Positions 18,073 to 25,933 are shown, numbered from the stretch's first letter. The stretch is DNA of 61,943 nucleotides from Actinomadura montaniterrae (GCF_008923365.1 NZ_WBMR01000035.1:1-61943); one strand, 5' to 3'. The notes: generated from the sequence alone by a model not told the origin. A program made the numbers and translations.

Positions 18073-18716
18073 GCATGGGGAGGCGTGAGCGCGCGGAGGC
18101 AGAAGGCCGTGATGCGCTCGGTGTCGTGGTCCGTGGGCTGGGTCTCGCTCCACACGTAGCTTCCGAGCTTGCCGAAGGCCGTATAGGCGGCCAGCGACGC
18201 GTCGAAGGCGGGATCGGCGCTGCCGAGTTCGCGCAACGGTTCGCGTAGCAGTTCGGCGAGACGGTCGCTCGGAACCGGCGGCGCGGAGCCGATGATTTCG
18301 CTCACCGCGCCCGCGTTCCACAGCACCGCCCGCGTGGTCGCGGCGCTCTCCGCGTAAGCCTGGGAGAGCACGCTCCGGACCCACCGGTATACCTTTCCCT
18401 CCGGCGTCGGCTCCTTTCCCATCTGATGCGCGACATAGCTGTAAAGGCGCTCGGTTCCGTCTTCGAGAAGGGCCGCGACCAGCGCGTCCTTCGAGGGGAA
18501 GTGCCGGTAGAACGCGTCGTTCGACAATCCGGCCGCGGTCACGATGTCGGCCACGCGCGGACGCGACGTCGTGCCGCGCCGCTTCATCACGCCGAGGGCC
18601 GCGTCCAGCAGGCGCCGCACCTCGTCGGCGTAGCCGGCGCCGCGCTTGGCGAGGGAACGCTGCGCGATCCGGCTCGCGACGTCGCCCACCTGGCCGGACG
18701 CCGGATTCTCGTTCAC
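18048..18716 (-). CDS. TetR-family transcriptional regulator
   Basis: A 222-residue regulator with a helix-turn-helix containing RPRVADIVTAAGLSNDAFYRHFPSKDALVAALLEDG, preceded by an N-terminal helix AKRGAGYADEVRRLL. I chose GTG 18716, which has a GGGGTGA box at good spacing and leaves 19 bp after the SDR gene; ATG 18755 is the alternative and would overlap that gene. It is the last gene of a minus-strand VOC/SDR/tetR unit, so it is a candidate to bind the twin operators at 20053-20086 in front of that unit. Confidence 0.88.
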   Translation of the reverse strand: MNENPASGQVGDVASRIAQRSLAKRGAGYADEVRRLLDAALGVMKRRGTTSRPRVADIVTAAGLSNDAFYRHFPSKDALVAALLEDGTERLYSYVAHQMGKEPTPEGKVYRWVRSVLSQAYAESAATTRAVLWNAGAVSEIIGSAPPVPSDRLAELLREPLRELGSADPAFDASLAAYTAFGKLGSYVWSETQPTDHDTERITAFCLRALTPPHAQSAVSKA

Positions 18717-18735
18717 GCGATCACCCCGCCGCGGG

Positions 18736-19509
18736 TCAGACGGGGCCGAGGCCATCGACCCTGAGCAGGGAGCCCGTCGTGTACGAAGAGGCGTCGCTGG
18801 CGTAGTACAGCGCCGCGGTGACGATCTCGTTCGCGTAGCCGAAGCGCCGTAGGAGCTGGCCGGGCTCGTCGCGGCCCGGGACGGCCCATTCCTTGGAGAT
18901 GTCGGTGTAGAACCCGCCGGGCGAGATCACGTTGAAGCGCACCTTGGGCGCGAACTCCTGCGCGAAGGCGACGCTGATCGCGTTGAGCGCGGCCTTCGAT
19001 CCGGCGTACGGGCCGAAGGTCGGCGACGGCCGCAGCGCGCCGGTACTGGAGACGCTGATGACCGAGCCGCCGTCCGCCGCCGCCATCCGCTCGGCGACGA
19101 CCGCCGACAGCCGGAACGGCCCCTTGAAGTTGACCGCGACGACCTTGTCGAACAGCTCCTCGCTCGTCTGCGCCGACGACGGCGCCAGCGGCGACATTCC
19201 CGCGTTGTTGACCAGGACGTCGATCCGCCCGAAATGCTCGTAGGAGCGCTCCGCGAGCGCGTCCAGCTCGTCCCAGTGCCCGACGTGGCAGGCGATCGGC
19301 AGCGCCCTGCGGCCAAGCGCCTCCACTTCCCGCGCCACCGCCGCGCAGGCGTCGAGCTTCCGGCTGGCGATCACCACGTCCGCGCCGGCGGCGGCGTAGC
19401 CGAGCACGATCGCGCGGCCCAGCCCGCGGCTGCCGCCCGTGACGAGCGCGACCTTTCCCGACAGGTCGAACAGTTCGGCCGGGGTGCGCACCTCATGTGG
19501 TTCGGTCAT
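18736..19509 (-). CDS. SDR-family oxidoreductase
   Basis: A 257-residue classical short-chain dehydrogenase. TGGSRGLG is the NAD(P) glycine motif, NNAG is present, ISVSSTGAL holds the catalytic Ser and YAGSK the Tyr-xxx-Lys pair. C-terminal GSLLRVDGLGPV is typical. ATG 19509 is chosen over GTG 19512 because AAAGGA precedes it. It lies between a VOC gene (30 bp upstream) and a TetR gene, probably one transcript. With the APH-like kinase and second SDR across the divergent promoter it suggests catabolism of a lipid-like or aromatic compound, without a specified substrate. Confidence 0.92.
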   Translation of the reverse strand: MTEPHEVRTPAELFDLSGKVALVTGGSRGLGRAIVLGYAAAGADVVIASRKLDACAAVAREVEALGRRALPIACHVGHWDELDALAERSYEHFGRIDVLVNNAGMSPLAPSSAQTSEELFDKVVAVNFKGPFRLSAVVAERMAAADGGSVISVSSTGALRPSPTFGPYAGSKAALNAISVAFAQEFAPKVRFNVISPGGFYTDISKEWAVPGRDEPGQLLRRFGYANEIVTAALYYASDASSYTTGSLLRVDGLGPV

Positions 19510-19539
19510 CACACATCCTTTCCGTCCCGCCCGCAGGGG

Positions 19540-20031
19540 TCACGGACGGTCGGTCTCCGCCGTCCGCTGGGCCGGGGCCGTCCGCTGGGCCGGGGACGCC
19601 CAGCACTGCTCCAGGCCGGCGCGCGCGGCCGTGCTGACCAGCTCGATGCGGAACCCCGTCGCGCTGCGCTGGAACGTGAAGAACGGCCGCCCGTCGGGGC
19701 CGTTCCTGCCGGCCTCGAGCACGTAGCCGTTGCCCGCCAGCTCCGCGGTGTCCGCGGCCACGTCGTCGGACCAGAAACCGACGTGATGGATGCCGCCGGG
19801 GGCGGGTTCCCACAGCGTCCCCGGGATGGACCGGACGAGTTCGAGCCGCGGCACGGACGTCGAGAAGGCGCAGCGCAGGTCGAGCACGGCGTCCCCGGAC
19901 GGCAGCCGCACGGTGGTCGGACCGCCGACCTCCGGGCCCCATTCGTAGCCGAACACCGAGGTCAGCGCGTCCATCGTCGCGGCGAGGCCGGCGGTGACGA
20001 TGCCGAGGTGGAACTGGTCGCCGAGCTGCAC
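19540..20031 (-). CDS. VOC-family (glyoxalase/bleomycin resistance fold) protein
   Basis: A 163-residue protein starting HLGIVTAGLAATMDALTSVFGYEWG, with a second half GGIHHVGFWSDDVAADTAELAGNGY and a C-terminal Glu in FRIELVSTAA: a single two-module VOC fold with candidate metal ligands His and Glu. It starts with GTG. The last residues form an imperfect repeat (TAPAQR, then TAPAQR), encoded by an 18-bp duplication near 19556-19595. It is probably the first gene of the unit containing SDR and TetR. Function in isomerisation or ring cleavage is possible but not shown. Confidence 0.82.
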   Translation of the reverse strand: MQLGDQFHLGIVTAGLAATMDALTSVFGYEWGPEVGGPTTVRLPSGDAVLDLRCAFSTSVPRLELVRSIPGTLWEPAPGGIHHVGFWSDDVAADTAELAGNGYVLEAGRNGPDGRPFFTFQRSATGFRIELVSTAARAGLEQCWASPAQRTAPAQRTAETDRP

Positions 20032-20052
20032 GGGTGCCCACCGTCCAAGATC

Positions 20053-20086
20053 AGAATAGTATTCTCCATTGCAAGAATGATATTCT
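20053..20086. promoter_or_regulatory. Twin palindromic operators AGAAT-N3-ATTCT
   Basis: Two 13-bp perfect palindromes, AGAATAGTATTCT at 20053-20065 and AGAATGATATTCT at 20074-20086, have centres 21 bp apart, two helical turns. They fill the AT-rich gap between the divergent VOC/SDR/tetR unit and the APH/SDR unit, so a dimeric repressor, most simply the TetR at 18048-18716, would control both. The assignment of the regulator is inference. Confidence 0.8.
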
Positions 20087-20107
20087 CACTGCCGAGGGGA
20101 GGGCGCA

Positions 20108-20170
20108 ATGGGACGGAACCCGGGACGCGCGCCCGCCGGCCGCACCGACGCCGAGGTGGAGCACCAGTGA
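20108..20170 (+). CDS. Possible 20-aa leader ORF coupled to the phosphotransferase gene
   Basis: ATG 20108 has the best ribosome binding site of the region (GGGGAGG, five bases away) but opens only 20 codons. Its TGA overlaps the GTG of the phosphotransferase gene (GTGA). It may be a translational-coupling leader or the relic of an altered N-terminus. No known peptide is recognised. Confidence 0.4.
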   Translation: MGRNPGRAPAGRTDAEVEHQ

Positions 20171-21186
20171 TCGACTTCGAACGGCTCGCCGCCTGGATGG
20201 ACGACGCCGGGCTGCCCGGCAAGGGCGCCCCGGTCGAGCACCGGCTGCTGTCCGGCGGCACGCAGAACGAGATCCACGAGGTCGTCCGGGGCGGCGAGCG
20301 CTGCGTCATCCGGATCCCGCCGCCGGAGGCGCCCCCGGACCGGGACAAGGGCATCCTGCGGGAATGGCGCATCGTCGAGGCGCTGGACGGCACCGACGTC
20401 CCGCACACCAGGGCGATCGCGGTGTGCGAGGACGCCTCCGTGCTCGGCCGCCCCTTCTACCTCATGGGCTTCATCGACGGCTGGTCGCCCATGGGCCGGA
20501 CGAGCTGGCCCGCCCCGTTCGACACCGACCTGGAGGCCCGCGCCGGCCTCGGCTACCAGCTCGCCGAGGGCATCGCGCTGCTGTCCCGGGTCGACTGGAA
20601 GGCGAAGGGCCTGCACGACCTCGGTCGCCCCGACGGCTTCCACGAGCGCCAGGTCGACCGCTGGACGCGCTTCCTCGACCGGATCAAGGGCCGCGAGCTG
20701 CCCGGCTTCGACGTCGCCGCGGCGTGGCTGCGCGCCCACCGCCCCCTCGACTACGTCCCCGGCATCATGCACGGCGACTACCAGTTCGCCAACGTGATGT
20801 TCCGAGACGGCGCGCCCGCTCGGCTGGCGGCCATCGTCGACTGGGAGATGGGCACCATCGGCGACCCCAAGCTCGACCTGGCCTGGATGATCCAGAGCTG
20901 GCCGGAGGACACCGGCGCCCCCGAGGCGTCCGAGGCCAGCTACGTCGACCTGCGCGGGATGCCGTCGCGCGACCGGCTCCTCGCGCACTACGCCGAGGTC
21001 TCCGGCCGCCAGGTCGACGACATCGACTACTACCTCGTCCTCGCCAAATGGAAGCTGGGCGTGGTGCTGGAGCAGGGCTACCAGCGCGCGGGCGACGACG
21101 AGAAGCTGCTCGCGTTCGGTCCCATCGTGCTCGACCTGATGAATGACGCCGCCGACCTGGCCGAGTCGAGCGGATACACCTCATGA
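20167..21186 (+). CDS. Aminoglycoside-phosphotransferase-fold kinase (APH/ACAD10-like)
   Basis: A 339-residue protein of the APH fold. An N-terminal lobe with RLLSGGTQNEIHEV and CVIRIPP is followed by the catalytic loop IMHGDYQFANVMF (the HGDxxxxN pattern) and metal-binding IVDWEMGTIGDP. Such proteins in actinobacterial catabolic clusters resemble the kinase part of ACAD10/11 and probably phosphorylate a hydroxyacyl compound, not an antibiotic; this is by analogy. GTG 20167 has AGGTGGAG upstream. Its TGA overlaps the ATG of the following SDR gene. Control by the twin operators is likely. Confidence 0.88.
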   Translation: MIDFERLAAWMDDAGLPGKGAPVEHRLLSGGTQNEIHEVVRGGERCVIRIPPPEAPPDRDKGILREWRIVEALDGTDVPHTRAIAVCEDASVLGRPFYLMGFIDGWSPMGRTSWPAPFDTDLEARAGLGYQLAEGIALLSRVDWKAKGLHDLGRPDGFHERQVDRWTRFLDRIKGRELPGFDVAAAWLRAHRPLDYVPGIMHGDYQFANVMFRDGAPARLAAIVDWEMGTIGDPKLDLAWMIQSWPEDTGAPEASEASYVDLRGMPSRDRLLAHYAEVSGRQVDDIDYYLVLAKWKLGVVLEQGYQRAGDDEKLLAFGPIVLDLMNDAADLAESSGYTS

Positions 21187-21950
21187 GCGCCGACCCCGGC
21201 CCGACCGACCCCGGCCCGACCGACCCCGGCCCGACCGGCGGCCTCGGCCGGACTGCCGTCGTCACCGGTGCCGCTGGCGGCATCGGCGAGGCGGCGGCCC
21301 GGCGGCTCGCGGCGTCCGGGACGCGCTGCGTCCTGGTGGACCGCAACCCCCAGGTCGAACGCGTCGCCGCGGCCCTCGGCGGGGACGCGGTGGTCGGCGA
21401 CCTGACCGCCCCCGAGACCTCGCAGCGAGCCGTCGCGGCCGCGGGCGACCGGCTGGACGTGCTCGTCCTCAACGCGGGCACCAACTCCGTAGACAAGGAC
21501 CCGGCCACCCTGGACCTCGGCCGGTACCAGGCGGTCGTCGGCGTCAACCAGCACTCCGTCGTCTACGGGCTGCGCGCCGCGCTCCCGGTCATGCGCCGGA
21601 ACGGCGGCGGGGCCATCGTGGTCACCGCCTCGCTCGCCGCGCTCCAGGGCGTCGAGCAGGACCCGATCTACACCATGACCAAGCACGCCGTCATCGGCCT
21701 GGTCCGCGCCCTGTCCGGCCCGCTGTCGCGGGAGGGGATCCGCCTCGGCGCCGTCTGCCCCGGCCTCGTCGACACCCCGCTCACCGCCGGGGCCCGCGAC
21801 CGCTTCCACGCCGCGGGCATCCCCGTGCTCGCGGCGGACGAGGTCGCCGCGGCCATCGAGCAGATCCTGCGCGCCGGCGAGCCCGGCACCGAACTGGTCG
21901 TCCGCCCCGGCCTGCCCACCGCGCACTACGCTCCGGCCCCTCTCCCATAA
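21183..21950 (+). CDS. SDR-family oxidoreductase with DPGPT-repeat N-terminus
   Basis: A 255-residue short-chain dehydrogenase: VTGAAGGIGEAAA (cofactor), LNAGTNS, VVTASLAAL (Ser) and YTMTK (Tyr-xxx-Lys). The first 18 residues carry three DPGPT copies encoded by a 15-bp tandem repeat, absent from normal SDRs and likely a disordered tail. If translation instead began further in there would be no suitable start with a ribosome binding site, so ATG 21183, overlapping the upstream TGA, is retained. It is coupled to the APH-like kinase. Confidence 0.9.
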   Translation: MSADPGPTDPGPTDPGPTGGLGRTAVVTGAAGGIGEAAARRLAASGTRCVLVDRNPQVERVAAALGGDAVVGDLTAPETSQRAVAAAGDRLDVLVLNAGTNSVDKDPATLDLGRYQAVVGVNQHSVVYGLRAALPVMRRNGGGAIVVTASLAALQGVEQDPIYTMTKHAVIGLVRALSGPLSREGIRLGAVCPGLVDTPLTAGARDRFHAAGIPVLAADEVAAAIEQILRAGEPGTELVVRPGLPTAHYAPAPLP

Positions 21951-22088
21951 TCGTCCGCGGCGGTTCCGCCGTCTCGGGCCGCGCCGGCGAGGCGGCTCTG
22001 CTGCACGGCGGGGCCGAGTTCGACCTGGAGCTCGTCGAGTCGACCGTGCTCGGCGGCCGTACGCAGAAGCTCGTCTACGCGGGGCGTG
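21951..22088. other. Short gap with coding-like plus-strand frame, possible gene remnant
   Basis: The gap between the SDR stop and the MerR stop contains an uninterrupted plus-strand frame with strong third-position GC and protein-like composition (for example FDLELVESTVLGGRTQKLVY near 22020-22080), but without its own start. It could be debris of a deleted gene. I cannot name a family. Confidence 0.25.
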
Positions 22089-22493
22089 CTACTCGGGGTT
22101 CTGCCGGGGGGCGCGCTCCTGCCGCAGCCGGGCGTTGATGCGCTGGGCTTCGGCGAGCTGGTCTTCGAGGATGATGATGCGGCAGGCCGCGTCCAGGGCG
22201 GTGCCCTGGTCCACCAGGTCGCGCGCGCGCTGCGCCACGCGCAGCTGGTAGCGGGAGTAGCGGCGGTGCCCGCCGGCGGAACGCTGCGGGACGATCAGCC
22301 GGGCGGTGTCCAGGCTGCGGAGGAACGCCGGGGTGACGCCCAGCATCTCGGCCGCGCGGCCCATGCTGTAGGCGGGGTAGTCCTCGTCGTCCAACTTGTC
22401 CTGGAGCCCGCCCGCGTCCTGCGGGTCGGGCCCGTCCTGCGGGTCGTGCCGGTCCTGCTGGTCGCCGGCCCGGGCCGGCTCGGGTGCTTTCAT
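22089..22493 (-). CDS. MerR-family transcriptional regulator
   Basis: A 134-residue regulator. The first 40 residues are acidic and Gln/Asp/Pro-rich, with degenerate QDGPDPQDAG repeats. Then comes a MerR helix-turn-helix, YSMGRAAEMLGVTPAFLRSL, with GGHRRYSRYQLRVAQRARDL as wing and second helix, followed by a C-terminal coiled-coil with no effector domain. ATG 22493 follows GGAAGG at short spacing. No conserved Cys for metal or redox sensing is seen, so the signal is unknown. It faces a long intergenic region with a tandem repeat and may regulate the STAS operon or itself. Confidence 0.85.
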   Translation of the reverse strand: MKAPEPARAGDQQDRHDPQDGPDPQDAGGLQDKLDDEDYPAYSMGRAAEMLGVTPAFLRSLDTARLIVPQRSAGGHRRYSRYQLRVAQRARDLVDQGTALDAACRIIILEDQLAEAQRINARLRQERAPRQNPE

Positions 22494-23101
22494 GAACCTT
22501 CCGTACTGCCTCGGAGGGCAGCGACGACAACAGGGGCCCCGGCGCCAGACTGCGGCGCCGGGGCCCAGAGGTACAACACCATCTACCGGCTCTGACGAAC
22601 CGGCCTTCCGCGCCGGCCGCCCAGACGAGGGCGGGGACGCGGGGATCGCGTATGCGTGACCGTAGACCACCGTCCAATCCGTGGAGCTGCGGTACCCGCG
22701 CGGCGTGACTGGAGCCTGCTGCGGGCGATCCCGATGGCGTCGAACCCTCCTTTCCTCGACATCACTACCTGTACTGCGTGACTACCTGTACTGCGTGTTT
22801 CCCTGTGTTGCTCCCGGCGGCCCCTCGGACCGCCGGTCCCGGCCGGCGCCGGAGCCCCTTGCACTGCGCTGGCCCCGGCTCGTCCCGACCGGTCTTCATC
22901 CATCCGTCCGGCAGCTCGTCCGCTGCCGCTTCTCATGGACTCATCTGTTCTCGATAGCAGGAACACTACCCGGTGTCGCCTCGAAAATCTACCCCGATCA
23001 CTACAGGGTTTCGTAGATCACACTTGGCGCTTCTCTCCATAGATCGCGAGTGCTCCGGCTACGGGCGGGTACACAGCCGGTCAACATGGAGGTGAGACGG
23101 G
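22494..23101. other. 608-bp divergent intergenic region
   Basis: No gene is supported. Both strands offer only Arg/Pro-rich open frames without ribosome binding sites. The stretch around 22950-23040 is AT-richer and should hold the promoter of the STAS genes; it contains ATCTAC (22987-22992) and GTAGAT (23013-23018) as an inverted pair. The 17-bp tandem repeat is listed separately. Confidence 0.6.
22764..22797. repeat. 17-bp perfect tandem repeat in intergenic region
   Basis: ACTACCTGTACTGCGTG occurs twice head to tail (22764-22780, 22781-22797), followed by a degenerate CCTGTGTTGC. It lies about 270 bp upstream of the MerR start and 305 bp upstream of the first STAS gene. It could be a tandem regulator site. 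Confidence 0.7.
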
Positions 23102-23491
23102 ATGACGCAGATGGCCGCTTCCCTCGAGGAGGCACCCCAAGGCCGGTTGCGAATCCATACCGAGTACGCCGCGTCCTGCGCGGTCCTGCACGTGCACGGC
23201 GAGATCGACGTGCTGACCGCCGACGTGCTGCGCGAACGGGCCGCCTCGGCGGCGGCGCCGCTCGCCCGGCCGCGGCTCGTCCTCGACCTGGACGGGGTGA
23301 GCTTCTGCGACTCCTCCGGCCTGAACGCCCTGATCACCGTATGGAAGGCGGCCCGCTCCCGGCGCGGAGACATGGTCGTGGCCAGGCCGCCCGAGGTGTG
23401 CCGCAGGATCCTGGCCCGCACCGGCCTGGACCAGCACATCGGCGTCAGCCCCACCGTCGCCCACGCCCTGCGGCGCATCGCCTCGCGCTGA
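23102..23491 (+). CDS. STAS-domain anti-sigma factor antagonist
   Basis: A 129-residue single STAS domain: LHVHGEIDVLTADVLRERA, LDLDGVSFCDSSGLNALI and a C-terminal helix. The Ser of DSSGL is the site that a partner kinase phosphorylates in SpoIIAA/RsbV-type antagonists; unphosphorylated protein would bind an anti-sigma factor and free the sigma factor. GGAGGTGA precedes ATG 23102. It is followed after 18 bp by a second STAS gene. No anti-sigma kinase is adjacent, so the partner lies elsewhere. Confidence 0.92.
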   Translation: MTQMAASLEEAPQGRLRIHTEYAASCAVLHVHGEIDVLTADVLRERAASAAAPLARPRLVLDLDGVSFCDSSGLNALITVWKAARSRRGDMVVARPPEVCRRILARTGLDQHIGVSPTVAHALRRIASR

Positions 23492-23509
23492 CCTCGGGGG
23501 GTGCGAGCC

Positions 23510-24103
23510 ATGGGCTTGATAGTGGAAAGCCGTTTCCAGCCGGCGAACTCCGGCCTGGCCGTCGTCACCCTGGCCGGGGAGCTGGACGTCGCCTCCGCGG
23601 CCGAGTTGCGCGGTCACCTGGCCGCCCTGATCGGTGACGGCGCCGACCACCTCATCCTGGACTTCTCCGACGTCGGGTTCGTCGACTCGAACGGTCTCAG
23701 CGTGCTGGCCGGCGTCCACCGCCTCCTGCGACCGTCGCGGGAGGCGGGACCGGACGACCGAGGCGGCCGGGCGAGCGCCGGCGACCAGGCGCGAGCCGGC
23801 GGCCAGGCGAGCGCCAGCGGTCAGGGCCGGGCCGACGGCCAGGCGCGGGCCGACGGTCAGACGCGGGCCGACGGCCAGGCTCGGGCCGGCGGTCAGGCGC
23901 GGGCGGACGGCCAGGGCCGGCGGGCCGGCACGCTCGCCGTCGCGGCGGTGAACCAGCACGTCCGGCACGTCCTGCGGAACACCGGCTTCACCCGGATCAT
24001 CCCGATCTACCCCTCGGTGGAAACGGCGATCGTGGTCCATCAGGCGGGCCGCGCCGGGCCGCCGGAGAAGGGCGGAACCGCTCCGGCCGGGGCCGGTCCC
24101 TGA
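23510..24103 (+). CDS. STAS-domain protein with repeat insertion
   Basis: A 197-residue STAS protein. The first half, LAVVTLAGELDVASAAELRG and FVDSNGLSVLAGVHRLL, and the last part, TLAVAAVNQHVRHVLRNTGFTRII, together form one normal STAS domain. They are separated by about 48 residues built of eight six-residue units of the type ADGQAR, plus a short linker. The conserved phosphorylatable Ser is in DSNGL. A hydrophilic Gly/Ala/Pro tail ends the protein. GGGGGG precedes ATG 23510. It should act on an anti-sigma factor with the preceding STAS protein. The insertion sits between an alpha helix and the next beta strand, where a loop could be tolerated. Confidence 0.88.
   Translation: MGLIVESRFQPANSGLAVVTLAGELDVASAAELRGHLAALIGDGADHLILDFSDVGFVDSNGLSVLAGVHRLLRPSREAGPDDRGGRASAGDQARAGGQASASGQGRADGQARADGQTRADGQARAGGQARADGQGRRAGTLAVAAVNQHVRHVLRNTGFTRIIPIYPSVETAIVVHQAGRAGPPEKGGTAPAGAGP
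23780..23923. repeat. 18-bp minisatellite (eight units) inside a STAS gene
   Basis: Eight in-frame 18-bp units encode GDQARA, GGQASA, SGQGRA, DGQARA, DGQTRA, DGQARA, GGQARA and DGQGRR. The central units are nearly identical in DNA, so copy number can be expected to vary among strains. All changes in unit number would preserve the reading frame. Confidence 0.92.
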
Positions 24104-24152
24104 CCGCGGCCGGTGCGGCACCTCGCGCGGAGGGCGCGGCTAGGGTGGCCGG

Positions 24153-25106
24153 ATGGGGTTCGAGGACCGGCTGGAGGCGCACCGGGTCGAGCTGACCGCC
24201 CACTGCTACCGGATGCTCGCCTCCGCCGCCGAGGCCGAGGACGCCGTCCAGGAGACGTTCGTCCGGGCCTGGAAGAACGCCGGCCGGTTCGACGAGGGCC
24301 GGGCCGCCCTGCGCACCTGGCTGTACCGGATCGCCACGAACGTGTGCCTCGACATGGCCCGCGCCGTCCAGCGGCGGGCGCTCGCGATGGACCTCGGCCC
24401 GGCGTCCACCGGGGGCGCCCTCGGCGCGCCGCTGGACCCCGGCGCGTTCGTGTGGCCCGTCCCCGACCGGCTCGTGCTGCCGTCCGGCGGCGACCCGGCC
24501 GCCCCGGCGGACCCGGCGGACCTCGCCGTCCAGCGCGAAACGGTCAGGCTCGCGTTCGTCGCCGCGCTGCAGGCCCTGCCGCCGCGCCAGCGGGCCGTCC
24601 TCATCCTGCGCGAGGTGCTCGCCTGGTCGGCGGACGAGACCGCCGCGCTGCTCGGCAGCAGCCCGGCGGCGGTCAACAGCGCCCTGCAGCGCGCCCGCGC
24701 GACGATGTCCGACCGCCGCGCGGCGAGCGCGAGCGGCGAGATCGACGAGGACCTCCTCGACCGGTACGTCGAGGCGTTCACGTCCTACGACGTCGACGGC
24801 CTGGTGGCGCTGCTGCACCGGGACGCCACCATGTCGATGCCGCCGTTCGCCTGGTGGCTCGGCGGCCGGGAGGCGATCCGCGCCGCGCTGCTCGGCGCCG
24901 GCGGGGCGTGCGCCGACGACCGGCTCGTCCGCACGGCGGCCAACGGCTCGCCCGCCGTCGCGCAGTACCGGGACGGGCGGGCGTTCGGCCTGGTCGTCAT
25001 CGAACCCCGGGACGGGCTGATCGGCGCCCTGACCACCTTTCTCGACCCCTCGCTGTTCCCGCTGTTCGGCCTGCCGATGACTCCGGAGCCGCCGTCCCGT
25101 ATGTAG
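24153..25106 (+). CDS. ECF sigma factor, SigG-like with C-terminal SnoaL-like domain
   Basis: A 317-residue sigma factor. Region 2 contains CYRMLASAAEAEDAVQETFV and TWLYRIATNVCLD; region 4 contains ALPPRQRAVLILREVLAWSADETAALL and NSALQRARA. After residue 200 an NTF2/SnoaL-like domain follows, ending FLDPSLFPLFGLP, typical of the SigG (TIGR02960-type) branch, in which this domain rather than a separate anti-sigma factor is thought to tune activity. No anti-sigma gene is adjacent. An alpha/beta hydrolase gene follows after only three bases, so the two are probably co-expressed. Confidence 0.9.
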   Translation: MGFEDRLEAHRVELTAHCYRMLASAAEAEDAVQETFVRAWKNAGRFDEGRAALRTWLYRIATNVCLDMARAVQRRALAMDLGPASTGGALGAPLDPGAFVWPVPDRLVLPSGGDPAAPADPADLAVQRETVRLAFVAALQALPPRQRAVLILREVLAWSADETAALLGSSPAAVNSALQRARATMSDRRAASASGEIDEDLLDRYVEAFTSYDVDGLVALLHRDATMSMPPFAWWLGGREAIRAALLGAGGACADDRLVRTAANGSPAVAQYRDGRAFGLVVIEPRDGLIGALTTFLDPSLFPLFGLPMTPEPPSRM

Positions 25107-25109
25107 TGC

Positions 25110-25862
25110 ATGACCGACATCGTTCACATGTGGCATGACGAGCGCGGCGCGGGCGACCCGGTGGTGCTGCTGCACGGCGGGATGACCGACGGCCGCTGCT
25201 TCACCGGCAACCTCGACGGCCTCGCCGACGCCTTCCGCGTCTACCTGCCCGACCGGCGCGGCCACGGCCGCACCCCCGACGCCCCCGGCCCGATCACCAT
25301 CGACGCCATGGCGCGCGACACCGCCGCGTTCCTGGACCGGGTGGTCGGCGGCCCGGCCCGCCTGGTCGGCTACAGCGCCGGCGGCAGCGTGGCGCTGCGC
25401 ACCGCGATGCTCCGCCCCGACCTGGTCGAACGCCTCGTCCTGATCAGCACGGCCTACGACCTCGACGGAATGATCTTCAAGCCGTCGGCGGAGGGGCCGC
25501 TGCCCGCCCCGATCGTCGACGCCTACGCCGAGGTGTCCCCGGACGGCCGCGACCACTTCCCGGTCGTCGTCCGCAAGATCGCGGACGCGGCCGCGACCGA
25601 GCCGGCCCCGGACCCGTCCGACCTGCGCGCGGTGACGGCCCGCACCCTTGTCCTCGCCGGGGACGACGACCTCGTCACGCTCGACCACACGGTGGCGCTC
25701 TACCGGGCGCTGCCCACCGCCGAACTCGCCGTCCTGCCGAACGCCAGCCACCTGCTGCTGATGGAGCACCCCGAGACGGTGCGCGCGGTGGTCCGGACGT
25801 TCCTGACCACCGACGCCGCCCCGACGTACATGCCCATCTCCCGCGCCGCCGTCCACACCTAG
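25110..25862 (+). CDS. Alpha/beta hydrolase
   Basis: A 250-residue cytoplasmic hydrolase. VVLLHGGMTDGRCF gives the oxyanion HG motif, GYSAGGSVA the nucleophile Ser, LVLAGDDDLVT the acid and NASHLLLMEHPE the catalytic His. Lid region is short. Ester or lactone hydrolysis is expected; substrate unknown. Start ATG 25110 is three bases after the sigma factor stop with no separate ribosome binding site, suggesting coupling. A strong hairpin follows 18 bp after its stop. Confidence 0.9.
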   Translation: MTDIVHMWHDERGAGDPVVLLHGGMTDGRCFTGNLDGLADAFRVYLPDRRGHGRTPDAPGPITIDAMARDTAAFLDRVVGGPARLVGYSAGGSVALRTAMLRPDLVERLVLISTAYDLDGMIFKPSAEGPLPAPIVDAYAEVSPDGRDHFPVVVRKIADAAATEPAPDPSDLRAVTARTLVLAGDDDLVTLDHTVALYRALPTAELAVLPNASHLLLMEHPETVRAVVRTFLTTDAAPTYMPISRAAVHT

Positions 25863-25880
25863 CGCCGCGACCGCGAGCGC

Positions 25881-25913
25881 CGCCGCTGACCGGCCGGTGA
25901 CCGGTCAGCGGCG
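25881..25913. terminator. Bidirectional terminator between hydrolase and lipase genes
   Basis: A perfect 13-bp stem (25881-25893 with 25901-25913) and seven-base loop between two convergent genes. There is no T-tract; in such genomes this form is usual. Confidence 0.8.
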
Positions 25914-25933
25914 GTTCGGGCGTACCGGGACGG

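Noticed and set aside
20167..21186. Aminoglycoside resistance gene
   Set aside because: The APH fold is present, but the context (SDR, VOC, TetR) and ACAD10-like features argue for a catabolic kinase.
22583..23016. Open frames on both strands in the gap before the STAS genes
   Set aside because: No ribosome binding site, no domain, and poor codon bias; the region looks regulatory.
23780..23923. CRISPR array
   Set aside because: Units are contiguous 18-bp coding repeats without spacers.
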